The notes under the pieces are model-generated. The model saw only the letters and a program-made list of their open reading frames with translations. It was not told the origin of the DNA and made no database searches. Below, one piece after another: positions 1 through 9,012 of a stretch of DNA of 64,000 nt. Position 1 is the stretch's first letter; each line of letters starts with the position of its first letter. The translations under genes were made by a program, and so were the position numbers. Source of the stretch: Lentisphaera araneosa HTCC2155 (GTDB taxonomy: Bacteria > Verrucomicrobiota > Lentisphaeria > Lentisphaerales > Lentisphaeraceae); assembly GCF_000170755.1 (NCBI RefSeq), contig NZ_ABCK01000003.1, forward strand, positions 186,001-250,000, read 5' to 3'.

Positions 1-1235
1 TCGGAATTAATTAAAATGTTGCGTGGAGTGAGGTGGTGATGGAACTGCTTGTGGCGACTGTATTCAAGTAAGCCTTTACTCACTTCATGGAGTGTTTTTA
101 GGCAGGCATTGATCGGCAGTGAGCCATTGGCTTTGGCAATAAAGTTTTCCAATGAACGTTGATTCATGAATTGGCTAACCATAAAGAATTGGCCTTCATG
201 AGTTCCAGAAGTGTAAATCGGAACAATATTTTGCTGTGTGAGAGTCGCACTGAGGCTGAGTTTCTCAATTAAGGTTTTGACAAGCTCTTCATTAGCCGAA
301 ATTTCTTTACTGAAAATTTTAACACATACTTCGCGGTTGAGAGAGAGATCAAGGGCGCGATAGACGGCAGAAAACTTGCTGTCAGAGAGTTGATCCTCTA
401 AAAGAAAATGCTGAAAACGCTTAGGAACAATGATAGGCTCAGAGCATTTTTGACAAGGGACTTTTTCAAAAGCTTTTTCTTTGGAGAAATCATTAAGCGC
501 TCCGCATGAATGACATTTAACTTTGTTAAGTCCATTATTGCTATCTTCACTTTCTTCCTCAGTGCTACTTTCATCCTTAGCCGCTTGCGGCGCTTCTTTA
601 ACTTCAGCTTCGTTTGCTTCAGCGGTCTCACTTGTTGTGATTGTTTCTTCGCTTGGACTAGAGGTGTCTTCGGTGGGCTTGCTTTCGGGAAGTTTATCTT
701 GGATAGTCGGGGTAGTATTTACATCGACTTTATCTTTTGTTGTCGCGGCGAGAATTCTTTGTTTCGCAGCAGCAATTTTATCTTCTAGTTCCTGAGATTC
801 ACTTTTTTCAGGCTTAGGCTCAGGTTTTGTCTCATTGACACCATCTGAATTGGAAGCTAAAACTCTTTGTTTCGCAGCCGCAATTCGACTAGCGATATCA
901 CTTGCGGATCCAGCCTCTTCATTTTTAGTGGCTTTTGCGGGAGAGGGCTGAGCAGTTTTTTGGCCGGGAAGTTTGATGTCAGTACCAAGTGCTTTTTTAG
1001 CTAAATTTTTGACATCCGTTTTTTCTTCAGTTTTAGGGGGTTCAGGTAAAGACGCTGATTTCTTATTGTAGCCAAGAGTGAGTTTTTCTTCTGGGACTTC
1101 GATTTTGGCATTACAGCCAGGGCAGTAAAATTTTGATCCTATAACAAGGCCAGATACATTGAGCTTGGCATTACATGCCGGGCAGAAAATTTTGCTTCCT
1201 TCAGGTAAAGAAGGTTGGCTTACTTGGTCAGACAT
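1..1235 (-). CDS. Zinc-ribbon protein with a kinase-like domain, partial (runs off left edge)
   Basis: Reading back from ATG at 1235 gives 411 codons with no stop, so the C-terminus lies outside the window. Near the N-terminus is a CPAC...CPGC zinc ribbon. A long acidic, low-complexity linker follows and contains two copies of an AAAKQR-type helix. A second ribbon (CHSC...CQKC) precedes a Ser/Thr kinase-like fold. The VAIK-type lysine is recognisable in CVKIF. The glycine-rich loop position reads LSDSKFSAVY without its glycines. The catalytic-loop position reads FHHHLTPRNILIN where active kinases have HRDLKPxN, so the catalytic Asp is His and the Lys is Thr. This predicts a pseudokinase or a very divergent kinase. 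Upstream bases carry a GGAG-like ribosome site. The fold assignment is good; the function is unknown. Confidence 0.8.
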   Translation of the reverse strand, partial: MSDQVSQPSLPEGSKIFCPACNAKLNVSGLVIGSKFYCPGCNAKIEVPEEKLTLGYNKKSASLPEPPKTEEKTDVKNLAKKALGTDIKLPGQKTAQPSPAKATKNEEAGSASDIASRIAAAKQRVLASNSDGVNETKPEPKPEKSESQELEDKIAAAKQRILAATTKDKVDVNTTPTIQDKLPESKPTEDTSSPSEETITTSETAEANEAEVKEAPQAAKDESSTEEESEDSNNGLNKVKCHSCGALNDFSKEKAFEKVPCQKCSEPIIVPKRFQHFLLEDQLSDSKFSAVYRALDLSLNREVCVKIFSKEISANEELVKTLIEKLSLSATLTQQNIVPIYTSGTHEGQFFMVSQFMNQRSLENFIAKANGSLPINACLKTLHEVSKGLLEYSRHKQFHHHLTPRNILINS

Positions 1236-1280
1236 TAGAACTCCTAAGCTAATAAAAAATAATCAGATAAATTAAACGGA

Positions 1281-1320
1281 AAACCCCGAATCACAACGTT
1301 TATACGTGTGTTCGGGGTTA
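1281..1320 (-). terminator. Rho-independent terminator after ileS
   Basis: A two-tier hairpin: AACCCCGAA pairs with TTCGGGGTT, and inside it CACACG pairs with CGTTGTG-type bases around a TATAAA loop. It lies just past the ileS stop on the minus strand and is followed by a T-containing run (TTTTCC). It separates ileS from the kinase-like gene. Confidence 0.7.
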
Positions 1321-1342
1321 AATATTGAATGAGAATAGTATC

Positions 1343-4300
1343 TTAGGCTCTACTTAGAGCCAGTTCTAAAGCGTAGTCTTCGATTTTAAATTCAAAATCG
1401 TAGGAATTAACACCCTCAAAAGAAATTGAATCTGTGAGGGTTTCTCCGCAAATATATTCTTGGTGCTCTTCAATGGCGAGCTGCAAGTTTTCGTCACTCT
1501 TAATGCTAAGAGCAATTCTGTCACCTACATTGAAGCCAGCGTCTTTTCGGGAGCGTTGGATGCGGTTGATGACTTCGCGTGCAAGTCCTTCGCGGAGAAG
1601 TTCTGGGCTGAGTTCGCAATCGAGTTCTAAAGAAATGAGGCTATTGGATAGGGCTTCATGACCTTCGCGAGCTTCGCGGAAAATGTCAATATCACCATGA
1701 GTGAATACTTCGCAGTCAAGTTCGATGGAGCCAGTTTCTTCAAAGCGGGCAATATCTTTTTCGCTTAGTTTTTTAATCAAACCAGTGAACTTACCCATTT
1801 GCTTACCAAGGCGTTTGCCAAGAGCAGGGAAATTAGGTTTCGTGAAGAAGTTAATGTATTTAGCTTCGTCCTGATCGTACTCAACCGATTTGATGTTGAG
1901 CTCGGTTTTGATGTAGTTCTCTAAGCGCGAGATCTCTTGAAGGAGTTCCTTGTCCTTGTGAATGACCGTAAGGCGTTGAAGTGGAGTTTTTACTTTGATT
2001 TTTACTTGGTTGCGTTTCTGTCTACCAAGTAAAATGATCTGATTCATGCGGTCAACCGCATCTTCAAGAATGGTGTTGATTTTGCTTTCATCAGCCGTGG
2101 GATAAGTGCAAAGATGGACTGACTCGGGAGCTTCGCTAGCTGAGTCCATACCTTTGAGTTCTTGATAGATGAACTCAGAGAAGAAAGGTGCAAAAGGAGC
2201 CATGCTAATGCTCAGTTCCTTTAGAGCTGTGTAAAGAGTTGAGTAAGCAGAGCATTTGTCGTCTTCTAGACCTTCGGCCCAAAAACGTCCACGGTTGAGG
2301 CGGATGTAAGTATTGGTGAGATCTTCGATGAAAGTGAAGAGGGCAGGCACGACGTTGTAGAGTTGGTACGCGTCCATTTCCGTAGAAATGTTTTTCTTTA
2401 GAGTCTGAAGATTAGAGATGAGCCAGTTATCAGTAATGTTGTCGCCTTCCACGTAATGCTTAGCAGGATCCCAGCCGTCGAGATCAGCATAAGTTTTGAA
2501 GAACTTGAATGAGTTAAACCACGGGAGCAGAGCCGTTCTTACCATGTCTTTAACTCCTTTGTCATCAAACTTCTGTTCTTCGCCTTTTACAAGGCCTGAG
2601 GTGATGAGGTAGAGGCGTAGGGCATCGGCGCCAAATTCTTCCATGAGGTTATCAGGAGCAGTGAAATTGCGTTCCGACTTTGACATTTTACGGCCATCTT
2701 TGGCAAGGACAAGTCCGTTGACAATAACGTTTTTGAATGCTGGCTTGTCGAAAATTGCTGCAGAGAGAACTGTAAGTGTGTAGAACCATCCACGAGTTTG
2801 GTCGAGGCCTTCTGCAATGAATTCTGCAGGGTAGCCTGCATCAAAGACTTCTTTATTCTCAAATGGGTAGTGGAATTGAGCATAGGGCATAGATCCGGAC
2901 TCAAACCAGCAGTCGAAAACTTCAGTGATACGCTTATAAGTCCCTTCTTCTCCTGGGATCGAGAAAGTGACATCATCAGTGTTCTCACGGTGGAGATCGT
3001 CGAGTTCAACGCCTGAAAGCTCTTTGAGCTGCTCAATAGATGAGACACAAATTTTGTTTTCGGTCGTATCGTTGATCCAGATGGGGATAGGTGTTCCCCA
3101 AACACGATTACGTGAGATAGCCCAGTCTCTTGCGCCTTCGAGCCATTTTCCGAAACGACCTTCTTTGATGTGGTCAGGAACCCAGTGGATTTGCTTGTTG
3201 GCCGCGATCATTTTTTCTTTGACCGCTTCGACATTCACGTACCAAGAAGGGATCGATTTGTAGATGAGTGGTGTTTTTGAACGAGGACAGAAGGGGTAGG
3301 AGTGAAGGTAGGAACTGCGCTCGTAAAGTCTTCCATTTTCTTTGAGGTCTTTGATGATTTCTTTGTCAGCATCTTTGACGTAAGCACCAGCATAATCAGT
3401 GATTTTAGCTGTGAATTTACCTGCATCATCAAGAGGGCATACGGAAGCTTTGATATCGGCTTCTTGCATGACGCGATTATCGTCTTCACCAAAGCCAGGA
3501 GCGAGATGGACAATACCTGTACCACTTTCAGTGGTTACATAATCGTCGTTAAGGATCTGGAAGCAGTTCTCTTCTGCGAGTTCCGCAAAATAAGGGAAGA
3601 GAGGTTCGTATTGACGGCCTTTTAAGTCTGAACCTTTGATGGTTTCGAGAACTTCTAAAGTGTTCTTCTTGCTGTAGTGTTCAAGGCGGGCTTCAGCCAT
3701 GTAGAAAGTTTTACCTGCATCTTCGTCACGGACTTTGACGTAGTCAATGTCGGCGTTGGTACAGAGGCAGAGGTTTGACGGTAGGGTCCAAGGCGTGGTC
3801 GTCCATGCTGCGAGGTAAGCGTCTTCATCTTTGAGTTTGAAGAAGATTGTGACAGCAGGGTCTTGCACGTCTTGGTAGTTTGAACTTGCTTCAAAATTCG
3901 AGAGTACAGTGCCAAGAGCTGTGGAGAAGGGGACGACTTTTGTGCCTTGGTAAATGAGGCCTTTTTCCCAGAGTTGGCCAAAGACCCACCAAACGGATTC
4001 CATGAAGTCAGTATCCATGGTTTTGTAATCATTCTCGAAATCAACCCAACGGCCGATACGTGAAATAGTTTTTTCCCATTCCGAAGTGAAACGCTGCACG
4101 ATACCACGGCATTCTTCGTTGTAAGCTTTTACACCAATTTTTTCTACGGCATCTTGAGCGCTCATGCCGAGTTTCTTGTCGATTTCGTGTTCAATCGGAA
4201 GACCATGGCAATCCCAACCAAAACGACGTTCGACGTAGCGACCTTTCATGGTGAAATAACGCGGAATGATATCTTTTAGGGTCGAGGCAACTAAGTGGCC

Positions 4301-4471
4301 GTGGTGAGGGAGACCTGTGGCAAAGGGAGGGCCATCGTAAAAAATGTAAGGGGGGCAGTCTTTTGTTTGCTCAAGAGACTTCTTGAAGACATCTTGTGTT
4401 TTCCAGAATTCGAGGATTTTTTTCTCGCTCTCAACGAAAGAGAAATTCTCGTTTTGATTCTCGGTTTCCAT
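1343..4471 (-). CDS. ileS: Isoleucyl-tRNA synthetase, eukaryote-like (IleRS2) type
   Basis: A class Ia aminoacyl-tRNA synthetase that charges tRNA-Ile with isoleucine in the cytoplasm and edits misactivated valine. The protein is 1042 residues. The HIGH signature is HHGH at about residues 56-59 and the KMSKS loop is intact near residue 595. The CP1 editing domain lies between them, with WTTTPWTLPSN and GTGIVHLAPGFGEDD visible. The length, the style of the N-terminal catalytic block and the lack of the C-terminal Cys zinc finger of the E. coli enzyme fit the IleRS2 clade shared with eukaryotes and archaea. That clade is known for tolerance to mupirocin. The gene is monocistronic, with its own terminator downstream. 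Confidence 0.97.
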   Translation of the reverse strand: METENQNENFSFVESEKKILEFWKTQDVFKKSLEQTKDCPPYIFYDGPPFATGLPHHGHLVASTLKDIIPRYFTMKGRYVERRFGWDCHGLPIEHEIDKKLGMSAQDAVEKIGVKAYNEECRGIVQRFTSEWEKTISRIGRWVDFENDYKTMDTDFMESVWWVFGQLWEKGLIYQGTKVVPFSTALGTVLSNFEASSNYQDVQDPAVTIFFKLKDEDAYLAAWTTTPWTLPSNLCLCTNADIDYVKVRDEDAGKTFYMAEARLEHYSKKNTLEVLETIKGSDLKGRQYEPLFPYFAELAEENCFQILNDDYVTTESGTGIVHLAPGFGEDDNRVMQEADIKASVCPLDDAGKFTAKITDYAGAYVKDADKEIIKDLKENGRLYERSSYLHSYPFCPRSKTPLIYKSIPSWYVNVEAVKEKMIAANKQIHWVPDHIKEGRFGKWLEGARDWAISRNRVWGTPIPIWINDTTENKICVSSIEQLKELSGVELDDLHRENTDDVTFSIPGEEGTYKRITEVFDCWFESGSMPYAQFHYPFENKEVFDAGYPAEFIAEGLDQTRGWFYTLTVLSAAIFDKPAFKNVIVNGLVLAKDGRKMSKSERNFTAPDNLMEEFGADALRLYLITSGLVKGEEQKFDDKGVKDMVRTALLPWFNSFKFFKTYADLDGWDPAKHYVEGDNITDNWLISNLQTLKKNISTEMDAYQLYNVVPALFTFIEDLTNTYIRLNRGRFWAEGLEDDKCSAYSTLYTALKELSISMAPFAPFFSEFIYQELKGMDSASEAPESVHLCTYPTADESKINTILEDAVDRMNQIILLGRQKRNQVKIKVKTPLQRLTVIHKDKELLQEISRLENYIKTELNIKSVEYDQDEAKYINFFTKPNFPALGKRLGKQMGKFTGLIKKLSEKDIARFEETGSIELDCEVFTHGDIDIFREAREGHEALSNSLISLELDCELSPELLREGLAREVINRIQRSRKDAGFNVGDRIALSIKSDENLQLAIEEHQEYICGETLTDSISFEGVNSYDFEFKIEDYALELALSRA

Positions 4472-4605
4472 GCTTTAGCTCGCTAATAAATTTAAAAGTC
4501 CGCTAATATGCTTTTTATTTGCTTTTATGCCAATCAATTTTTGTGATTCACTCGGCAATCGAGGAGATGAAATTAATTTCTTTTGGATGAAGGCTTTAGA
4601 AACAC

Positions 4606-4633
4606 AAAAACCCTTTATTTCTAAAGGGTTTTT
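4606..4633 (-). terminator. Rho-independent terminator after clpX
   Basis: AAAAACCCTTT and AAAGGGTTTTT form an inverted repeat around a short TTTCT-type loop, 20 bases past the clpX stop. The T-run lies on the 3' side in the minus-strand direction. It closes the tig-clpP-clpX operon. Confidence 0.8.
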
Positions 4634-4652
4634 GAAAGTGGTGGGACTGAAC

Positions 4653-5942
4653 TTAGGAGCTCTTTTTACTCTTGGCCTTTTTGAGTATGTACTCAGGTTC
4701 AGTGCCTTCAGAAACAAACTCTTTGCTGATGATAACTTCTTCCACGTCTGTGCGGCTGGGAAGTTCGAACATGAGTTCGAGCATTGATTTCTCTAAGATA
4801 GAGCGTAAACCACGAGCGCCAGTGCCTTTGTCAATGGCCTGGTGAGCCATTTCTTTGAGTGCTTCATCACTAAAGGAAAGTTTAATACCATCACTCATAA
4901 GGATGTACTGATACTGCTTAATGATTGAGTTTTTTACATTCGTAAGAATGTGGACTAAATCTTCTTCTTTGAGTGGGTTGAGAGTAGAGATGACGGGCAG
5001 TCGGCCAATAAGTTCAGGAATAAGTCCGTATTTGACGAGGTCGCCAGGTTCTACTTCACGCATGATCTCTTCGATTTCCGCATCGGATTTCACGCCGTTG
5101 CCTTGATCGGCAAAACCGATAACGCGACGCCCTAAGCGACCGCGAATCACGTCTTCGAGCCCGACAAATGCACCTGCGCAAATAAAGAGGATGTTTCGAG
5201 TGTCGATTTGAATATAATCTTGATTGGGGTGCTTGCGTCCGCCCTTGGGTGGAACGTTGCAGTGTGTGCCCTCAATAATTTTTAAGAGAGATTGTTGAAC
5301 GCCTTCACCAGATACATCACGAGTGATTGACATGTTTTCGCCTTTTTTGGCTTTTTTGTCAATCTCGTCAACGTAAATAATGCCGTATTGAGCTTTCTCA
5401 ATATCACCGTCAGCTGCTTGGATGAGTCTGAGGATGATGTTTTCAACATCTTCGCCAACGTAACCAGCTTCAGTTACTGTGGTGGCATCAAAAATAGTGA
5501 AAGGAACATCGAGGACTTTAGCTAAAGTTTTAGCGAGAAGTGTTTTACCGCAGCCACTTGGGCCGAGTAAAAGTACATTACTCTTTTCCATTTCGAGGTC
5601 ATGTGCACCTTCTGGATGGAAAAGGTTGTTTTGTACGCGTTTGTAATGGTTATATACGGCAACAGAGAGAGTTCTTTTGGCGTAATCTTGGCCAATGACG
5701 TAGTCGTCTAGGACGTGCTTAATTTCTTTCGGAGCCAAAAGGTTGAAAGGAATTTTCTGAGCTTGTGCTTGTTCTTCGCCTTCTGCAACATCAGCCATGC
5801 TCTGTTGGGGGAAAAGGATCTCAGAGCAGATCTCTACGCAATCACGGCAGATAAAGCTGCCGGTTGGGCTCGCAATAAGTTCGCCAGTTTGCTCTTTGTC
5901 ACGTGAGCAGAAAGAGCATGTGCTGTTTTTCTCTTTGGACAT
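4653..5942 (-). CDS. clpX: ATP-dependent Clp protease ATP-binding subunit ClpX
   Basis: An AAA+ unfoldase that recognises tagged substrates and threads them into ClpP. It is 429 residues, the normal family size. The N-terminal zinc-binding domain has C9, C12, C32 and C35. Walker A is GPSGCGKT at about residues 124-131 and Walker B is IIYVDEIDK. The substrate pore loop region (GYVGEDVE) and sensor II (GTGARGLR) are present. Only one base separates it from the clpP stop, so the two genes are surely co-transcribed. It is the last gene of the tig-clpP-clpX operon. Confidence 0.98.
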   Translation of the reverse strand: MSKEKNSTCSFCSRDKEQTGELIASPTGSFICRDCVEICSEILFPQQSMADVAEGEEQAQAQKIPFNLLAPKEIKHVLDDYVIGQDYAKRTLSVAVYNHYKRVQNNLFHPEGAHDLEMEKSNVLLLGPSGCGKTLLAKTLAKVLDVPFTIFDATTVTEAGYVGEDVENIILRLIQAADGDIEKAQYGIIYVDEIDKKAKKGENMSITRDVSGEGVQQSLLKIIEGTHCNVPPKGGRKHPNQDYIQIDTRNILFICAGAFVGLEDVIRGRLGRRVIGFADQGNGVKSDAEIEEIMREVEPGDLVKYGLIPELIGRLPVISTLNPLKEEDLVHILTNVKNSIIKQYQYILMSDGIKLSFSDEALKEMAHQAIDKGTGARGLRSILEKSMLELMFELPSRTDVEEVIISKEFVSEGTEPEYILKKAKSKKSS

Positions 5943-5943
5943 A

Positions 5944-6543
5944 TTAGGCTTTCTTCGTCATGATGTGATCAACTAAGCCGTATGCTTTAGCTTCCTCACC
6001 ACTCATGAAGTAATCTCTATCTGAGTCTTCTTCGATTGTAGGGTAATCTTTGCCTGTATGGTGGCTTAAGATATCGTAAAGTTCTTTTTTGAGACGCTTG
6101 ATCTCAGCTGCCTGAATCGTGATGTCGGCAGCTGTACCGCCAGCTCCGCCAGAGGGTTGGTGGATCATGACGCGTGAGTGCGGTAGACAGTAGCGTTTGC
6201 CAGCTGTGCCAGCAGAAAGTAATACAGCACCCATGCTCGCAGCTTGACCAATACATACGGTTTGTATGTCGCAGGATAAGATCTGCATAGTGTCGTAAAT
6301 CATTAAGCCAGCAGTGACTGAGCCACCTGGGCTATTGATGAAGAACTGAATGTCTTTCTTGGGGTCCTCTGCCTGGAGGAAGAGGAATTGAGCGACAAGA
6401 AGGGATGCTACGTGATCATCTACTGGAGTGCTCAGCATGACAATTCGGTCTTTTAATAGTCGTGAGTAAATGTCGTAACCGCGTTCGCCGTTAGCACTTT
6501 GTTCGACAACCATGGGTACGTAATGACTGTTTTGTGGATTCAT
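5944..6543 (-). CDS. clpP: ATP-dependent Clp protease proteolytic subunit ClpP
   Basis: A serine protease that forms the tetradecameric chamber of ClpXP. The protein is 199 residues. The nucleophile serine lies in [11 protein letters not shown] (about residue 102), the histidine in [10 protein letters not shown] (about 127), and the aspartate further on in the usual place. The N-terminal region ([15 protein letters not shown]) is typical of mature ClpP with almost no propeptide. It sits between tig and clpX in the order also found in E. coli. Confidence 0.98.
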   Translation of the reverse strand: MNPQNSHYVPMVVEQSANGERGYDIYSRLLKDRIVMLSTPVDDHVASLLVAQFLFLQAEDPKKDIQFFINSPGGSVTAGLMIYDTMQILSCDIQTVCIGQAASMGAVLLSAGTAGKRYCLPHSRVMIHQPSGGAGGTAADITIQAAEIKRLKKELYDILSHHTGKDYPTIEEDSDRDYFMSGEEAKAYGLVDHIMTKKA

Positions 6544-6568
6544 ACTGAGTTTCTCCGTTTAGAATGAA

Positions 6569-7906
6569 TTAAGCGTTTTTGCCTGAAGCGATGTCAACAA
6601 TTTTGTCTAATGTCTTGTCCATGAGAACGTGATCTGTGAACTCGTGAAGAGAATTAGTTTCTTGGAGTTGCTTAGTGAGATCTTCAACGCTCATATTGTA
6701 GTGTTGAGCCATGGAGTAAAGCTGCATTTGAACTTCGTATTGGTTGAGTTCAACTTTTTCTTCTTTAGCAACTTCTCTTAAGATCATGCGAGTCTTGAGA
6801 TCTTTTGTTGCAGCAGCAAGAGCTTTTTCTTGAGTTGCAGTTTCGGCAGCAGTTTTCTCTTCGCTAGGGCAGCAGTCATGCTTTTCGTCAGAGTCATTAT
6901 GTCCACATTGTTCTGGAGCTTCAATACCTTCTTCAGCCATGATCGTGTGAACTTGACGGTGAGTTTCTTGCTCGAGGAGGTGTTGTGGAAGGTCGCAGTC
7001 AAAACCTTCGAGGAGTTGAGCAACGATTTCGTCGCGCTTTTCACTGCGCTGCTTGTTTTCAAATTGGCTCTTGAGTGATTCTTTGATTTTTTCTTCGATG
7101 TCAGCGAGGTCTTTTGCACCAGCTTGAACAGCGATTTCGTCGCTGAGTTCAGGAGCGTTGCGACCGTGAACTTCGATGATGTCAGCTGTGTACTCAACAG
7201 ATTTACCAGCGAGTTCAGCATTGTGGAAGTCTTCAGGGAAGTCTGCAGTCCAAGTAACTTTGTCGCCTTTGCTTTTGCCAGAAAGTGCTTCAGTAGCACC
7301 AGGGATGAAACCATTTTCAGTGAGTGGGATCCAGCGATCTTCGCCAGCGAGCACGTCTTTTGTAGCTTCAGTAGCTTCGAGATCAGTAGAGAAGTTTGAT
7401 TTCACGAAATCTTCTTTCTCAGCAGGGCGATCAACAACTTCCATTGTAGAGAAACGAGCGGCCATTTCTTCGAGAGATTCTTTTACTTTAGCTTCGTCTT
7501 CAACGTATTCTTCAAGCTCAACTTTAACTGATTTGTAATCAGGGAGAGTGATAGTTGGGTAGATGTCGAGAGTGATTTTGAAAGCACAGTCTTCGTTATA
7601 CTTGGGTGTGAAATCAGCAACGTCGAGGTAGCCAGCGATTTCGAACTTTTCACTTTCGCGTGCTTGATCAACAGCTTTTGAAACGAGTTTTTCGGAGATT
7701 TCTTTTTTGATTTGTTCGCCATACTTTTGGAGGATGAGTGTGCGAGGAACTTTGCCATTACGGAAGCCAGGAAATTTAGCTTGTTGGCCAATTTGTTTGC
7801 AAACATTGTTAAAAAGTTGTGTAACTTCTTGTGCGGGTGTGTTGACTTCGAGTTCTTTGCGACAAGCTGAGAGCTCGTTGATAGAGTAAGTAAGTGCTTG
7901 ACTCAT
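6569..7906 (-). CDS. tig: Trigger factor (ribosome-associated chaperone)
   Basis: A chaperone that docks at the ribosome exit tunnel and shields nascent chains. The 445-residue length is normal. The ribosome-binding signature GFRNGKVP is at residues 47-54. A central FKBP-like prolyl isomerase domain follows (GFIPGATEALSGKSKGDKVTW), then the helical C-terminal arms. Unusually, the C-terminal domain carries a Cys/His/Asp-rich stretch (CGHNDSDEKHDCCPSEEK, about residues 336-353) followed by an Ala/Glu-rich segment. This looks like an inserted metal-binding loop. It is the first gene of the tig-clpP-clpX operon, with AGGA upstream of its ATG. Confidence 0.97.
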   Translation of the reverse strand: MSQALTYSINELSACRKELEVNTPAQEVTQLFNNVCKQIGQQAKFPGFRNGKVPRTLILQKYGEQIKKEISEKLVSKAVDQARESEKFEIAGYLDVADFTPKYNEDCAFKITLDIYPTITLPDYKSVKVELEEYVEDEAKVKESLEEMAARFSTMEVVDRPAEKEDFVKSNFSTDLEATEATKDVLAGEDRWIPLTENGFIPGATEALSGKSKGDKVTWTADFPEDFHNAELAGKSVEYTADIIEVHGRNAPELSDEIAVQAGAKDLADIEEKIKESLKSQFENKQRSEKRDEIVAQLLEGFDCDLPQHLLEQETHRQVHTIMAEEGIEAPEQCGHNDSDEKHDCCPSEEKTAAETATQEKALAAATKDLKTRMILREVAKEEKVELNQYEVQMQLYSMAQHYNMSVEDLTKQLQETNSLHEFTDHVLMDKTLDKIVDIASGKNA

Positions 7907-8223
7907 ATTAGGTTTCCTAAGTTTTGTTTTTATTAAAATTTTTGGTGCTTTTTGCCTATGACCGAATATTTCTCAATAGAGCAGGCAAAAAATACGGACT
8001 CTAAAAATGAAGTGAGATGATTATTTTTCCACCCGTAATAAGTTTTTTTTGAATAAGTGCTAAATAAAGTTGAAAAGTGAGCTTTGATGGGCGAGATAGG
8101 TTAAAAGGGGCTTAATTCGAAATGCATTTTTAAATATGAGCCGTTTTTGAACTTGTAGTTGGTGAATCAAGGGAGGATATTAATTTAAGTGTAAATAGAA
8201 TGAATCAATAGGATTTGAGTAAT
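7907..8223. other. Divergent intergenic region between tig and the zinc-ribbon membrane protein gene
   Basis: An AT-rich 317-base spacer between divergent genes. It must hold the promoters of the tig operon (minus) and the 8224 gene (plus). No hairpin repeat or RNA gene was seen, and no convincing promoter pair could be assigned by eye. Confidence 0.5.
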
Positions 8224-8997
8224 ATGGAAATTCAGTGCGACAAATGTGGTAACCAAAACCCCTTAGGTGCAATTTTCTGCAGAACTTGTGGAGAAAAACT
8301 TGAGATGAAAGAAATGCAGCCGAAGGTGACTCAGTCGGCTAATAAAAGGAAAATGAATTCTTTTATGCTGCGTCAGCTAATTTCATTAATTGTTTTTATA
8401 TTGATTGCTTTAATTGGCGTTGGTGCATTTATGAAGCAAGATGTACCAGTCTATGAAGAGGATGAGCTTAAGAAAGATGTCATCGTCAAGAAGCAAAAGT
8501 ACTTATTTAATCGCCTTAATAATGATGCTAGGTATAAAAAGCTCAAAAAACTGACTTTGACTGAAGCTGAGCTAGCGGCGGTAGTGACTCAAGATATGAA
8601 AAGCCGTTGGGAATCCGAAGATGGCAAAGCTGCCGCAGAAGAAGCACTCGTTATTCCCCAAGAGTTTTATGTCGATATTCTAGATTCGGAACGCATCAAG
8701 TTCATTTTGAGAGTTAAATTGAATCGTCTTTTCGAGACGGATCTTTATTCATCAGTAGTTTATAAAATCGTCAATGATGAAGAGACTGGACAAGCTGAAT
8801 TTGTTTTAGATGGAACAAGTCAAGGTTGGGTTCCAGTTCCCACGGCGGCTAGTATGACGATTAAAGCTAACTTCAAAGCTATGTTGGCGGAGTCAGATAA
8901 GCCAGAAGAAATGGTGAAGCAAGTGGCGAGTGTTGAGCTCGATCCAGAAGCGGGTTCCATTGTTATTAATTTTGTTCAAGCAAGTAAAAAGAAGTAA
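8224..8997 (+). CDS. Zinc-ribbon membrane-anchored protein of unknown function
   Basis: An N-terminal zinc ribbon (C5, C8, C19, C22; CDKCGNQ...CRTCGEKL) is followed by a basic stretch and one membrane segment at about residues 51-70. The remaining approximately 185 residues, presumably periplasmic, are charged and of unknown family. The frame is open from a TTG at 8215, but AGGA at 8210-8213 is only one base from that TTG and ten bases from ATG 8224, so ATG 8224 is preferred. The next gene, for a symporter, begins 15 bases downstream, so the pair is probably co-transcribed. Ribbon-plus-TM architecture is common in PVC bacteria. The role is unknown. Confidence 0.8.
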   Translation: MEIQCDKCGNQNPLGAIFCRTCGEKLEMKEMQPKVTQSANKRKMNSFMLRQLISLIVFILIALIGVGAFMKQDVPVYEEDELKKDVIVKKQKYLFNRLNNDARYKKLKKLTLTEAELAAVVTQDMKSRWESEDGKAAAEEALVIPQEFYVDILDSERIKFILRVKLNRLFETDLYSSVVYKIVNDEETGQAEFVLDGTSQGWVPVPTAASMTIKANFKAMLAESDKPEEMVKQVASVELDPEAGSIVINFVQASKKK

Positions 8998-9012
8998 GCT
9001 TCCCCCAAGTAA

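Noticed and set aside
398-795. Small open frames opposite the kinase-like gene
   Set aside because: They are complementary-strand reflections of the Ser/Glu/Lys-rich linker; no ribosome sites and no conserved style.
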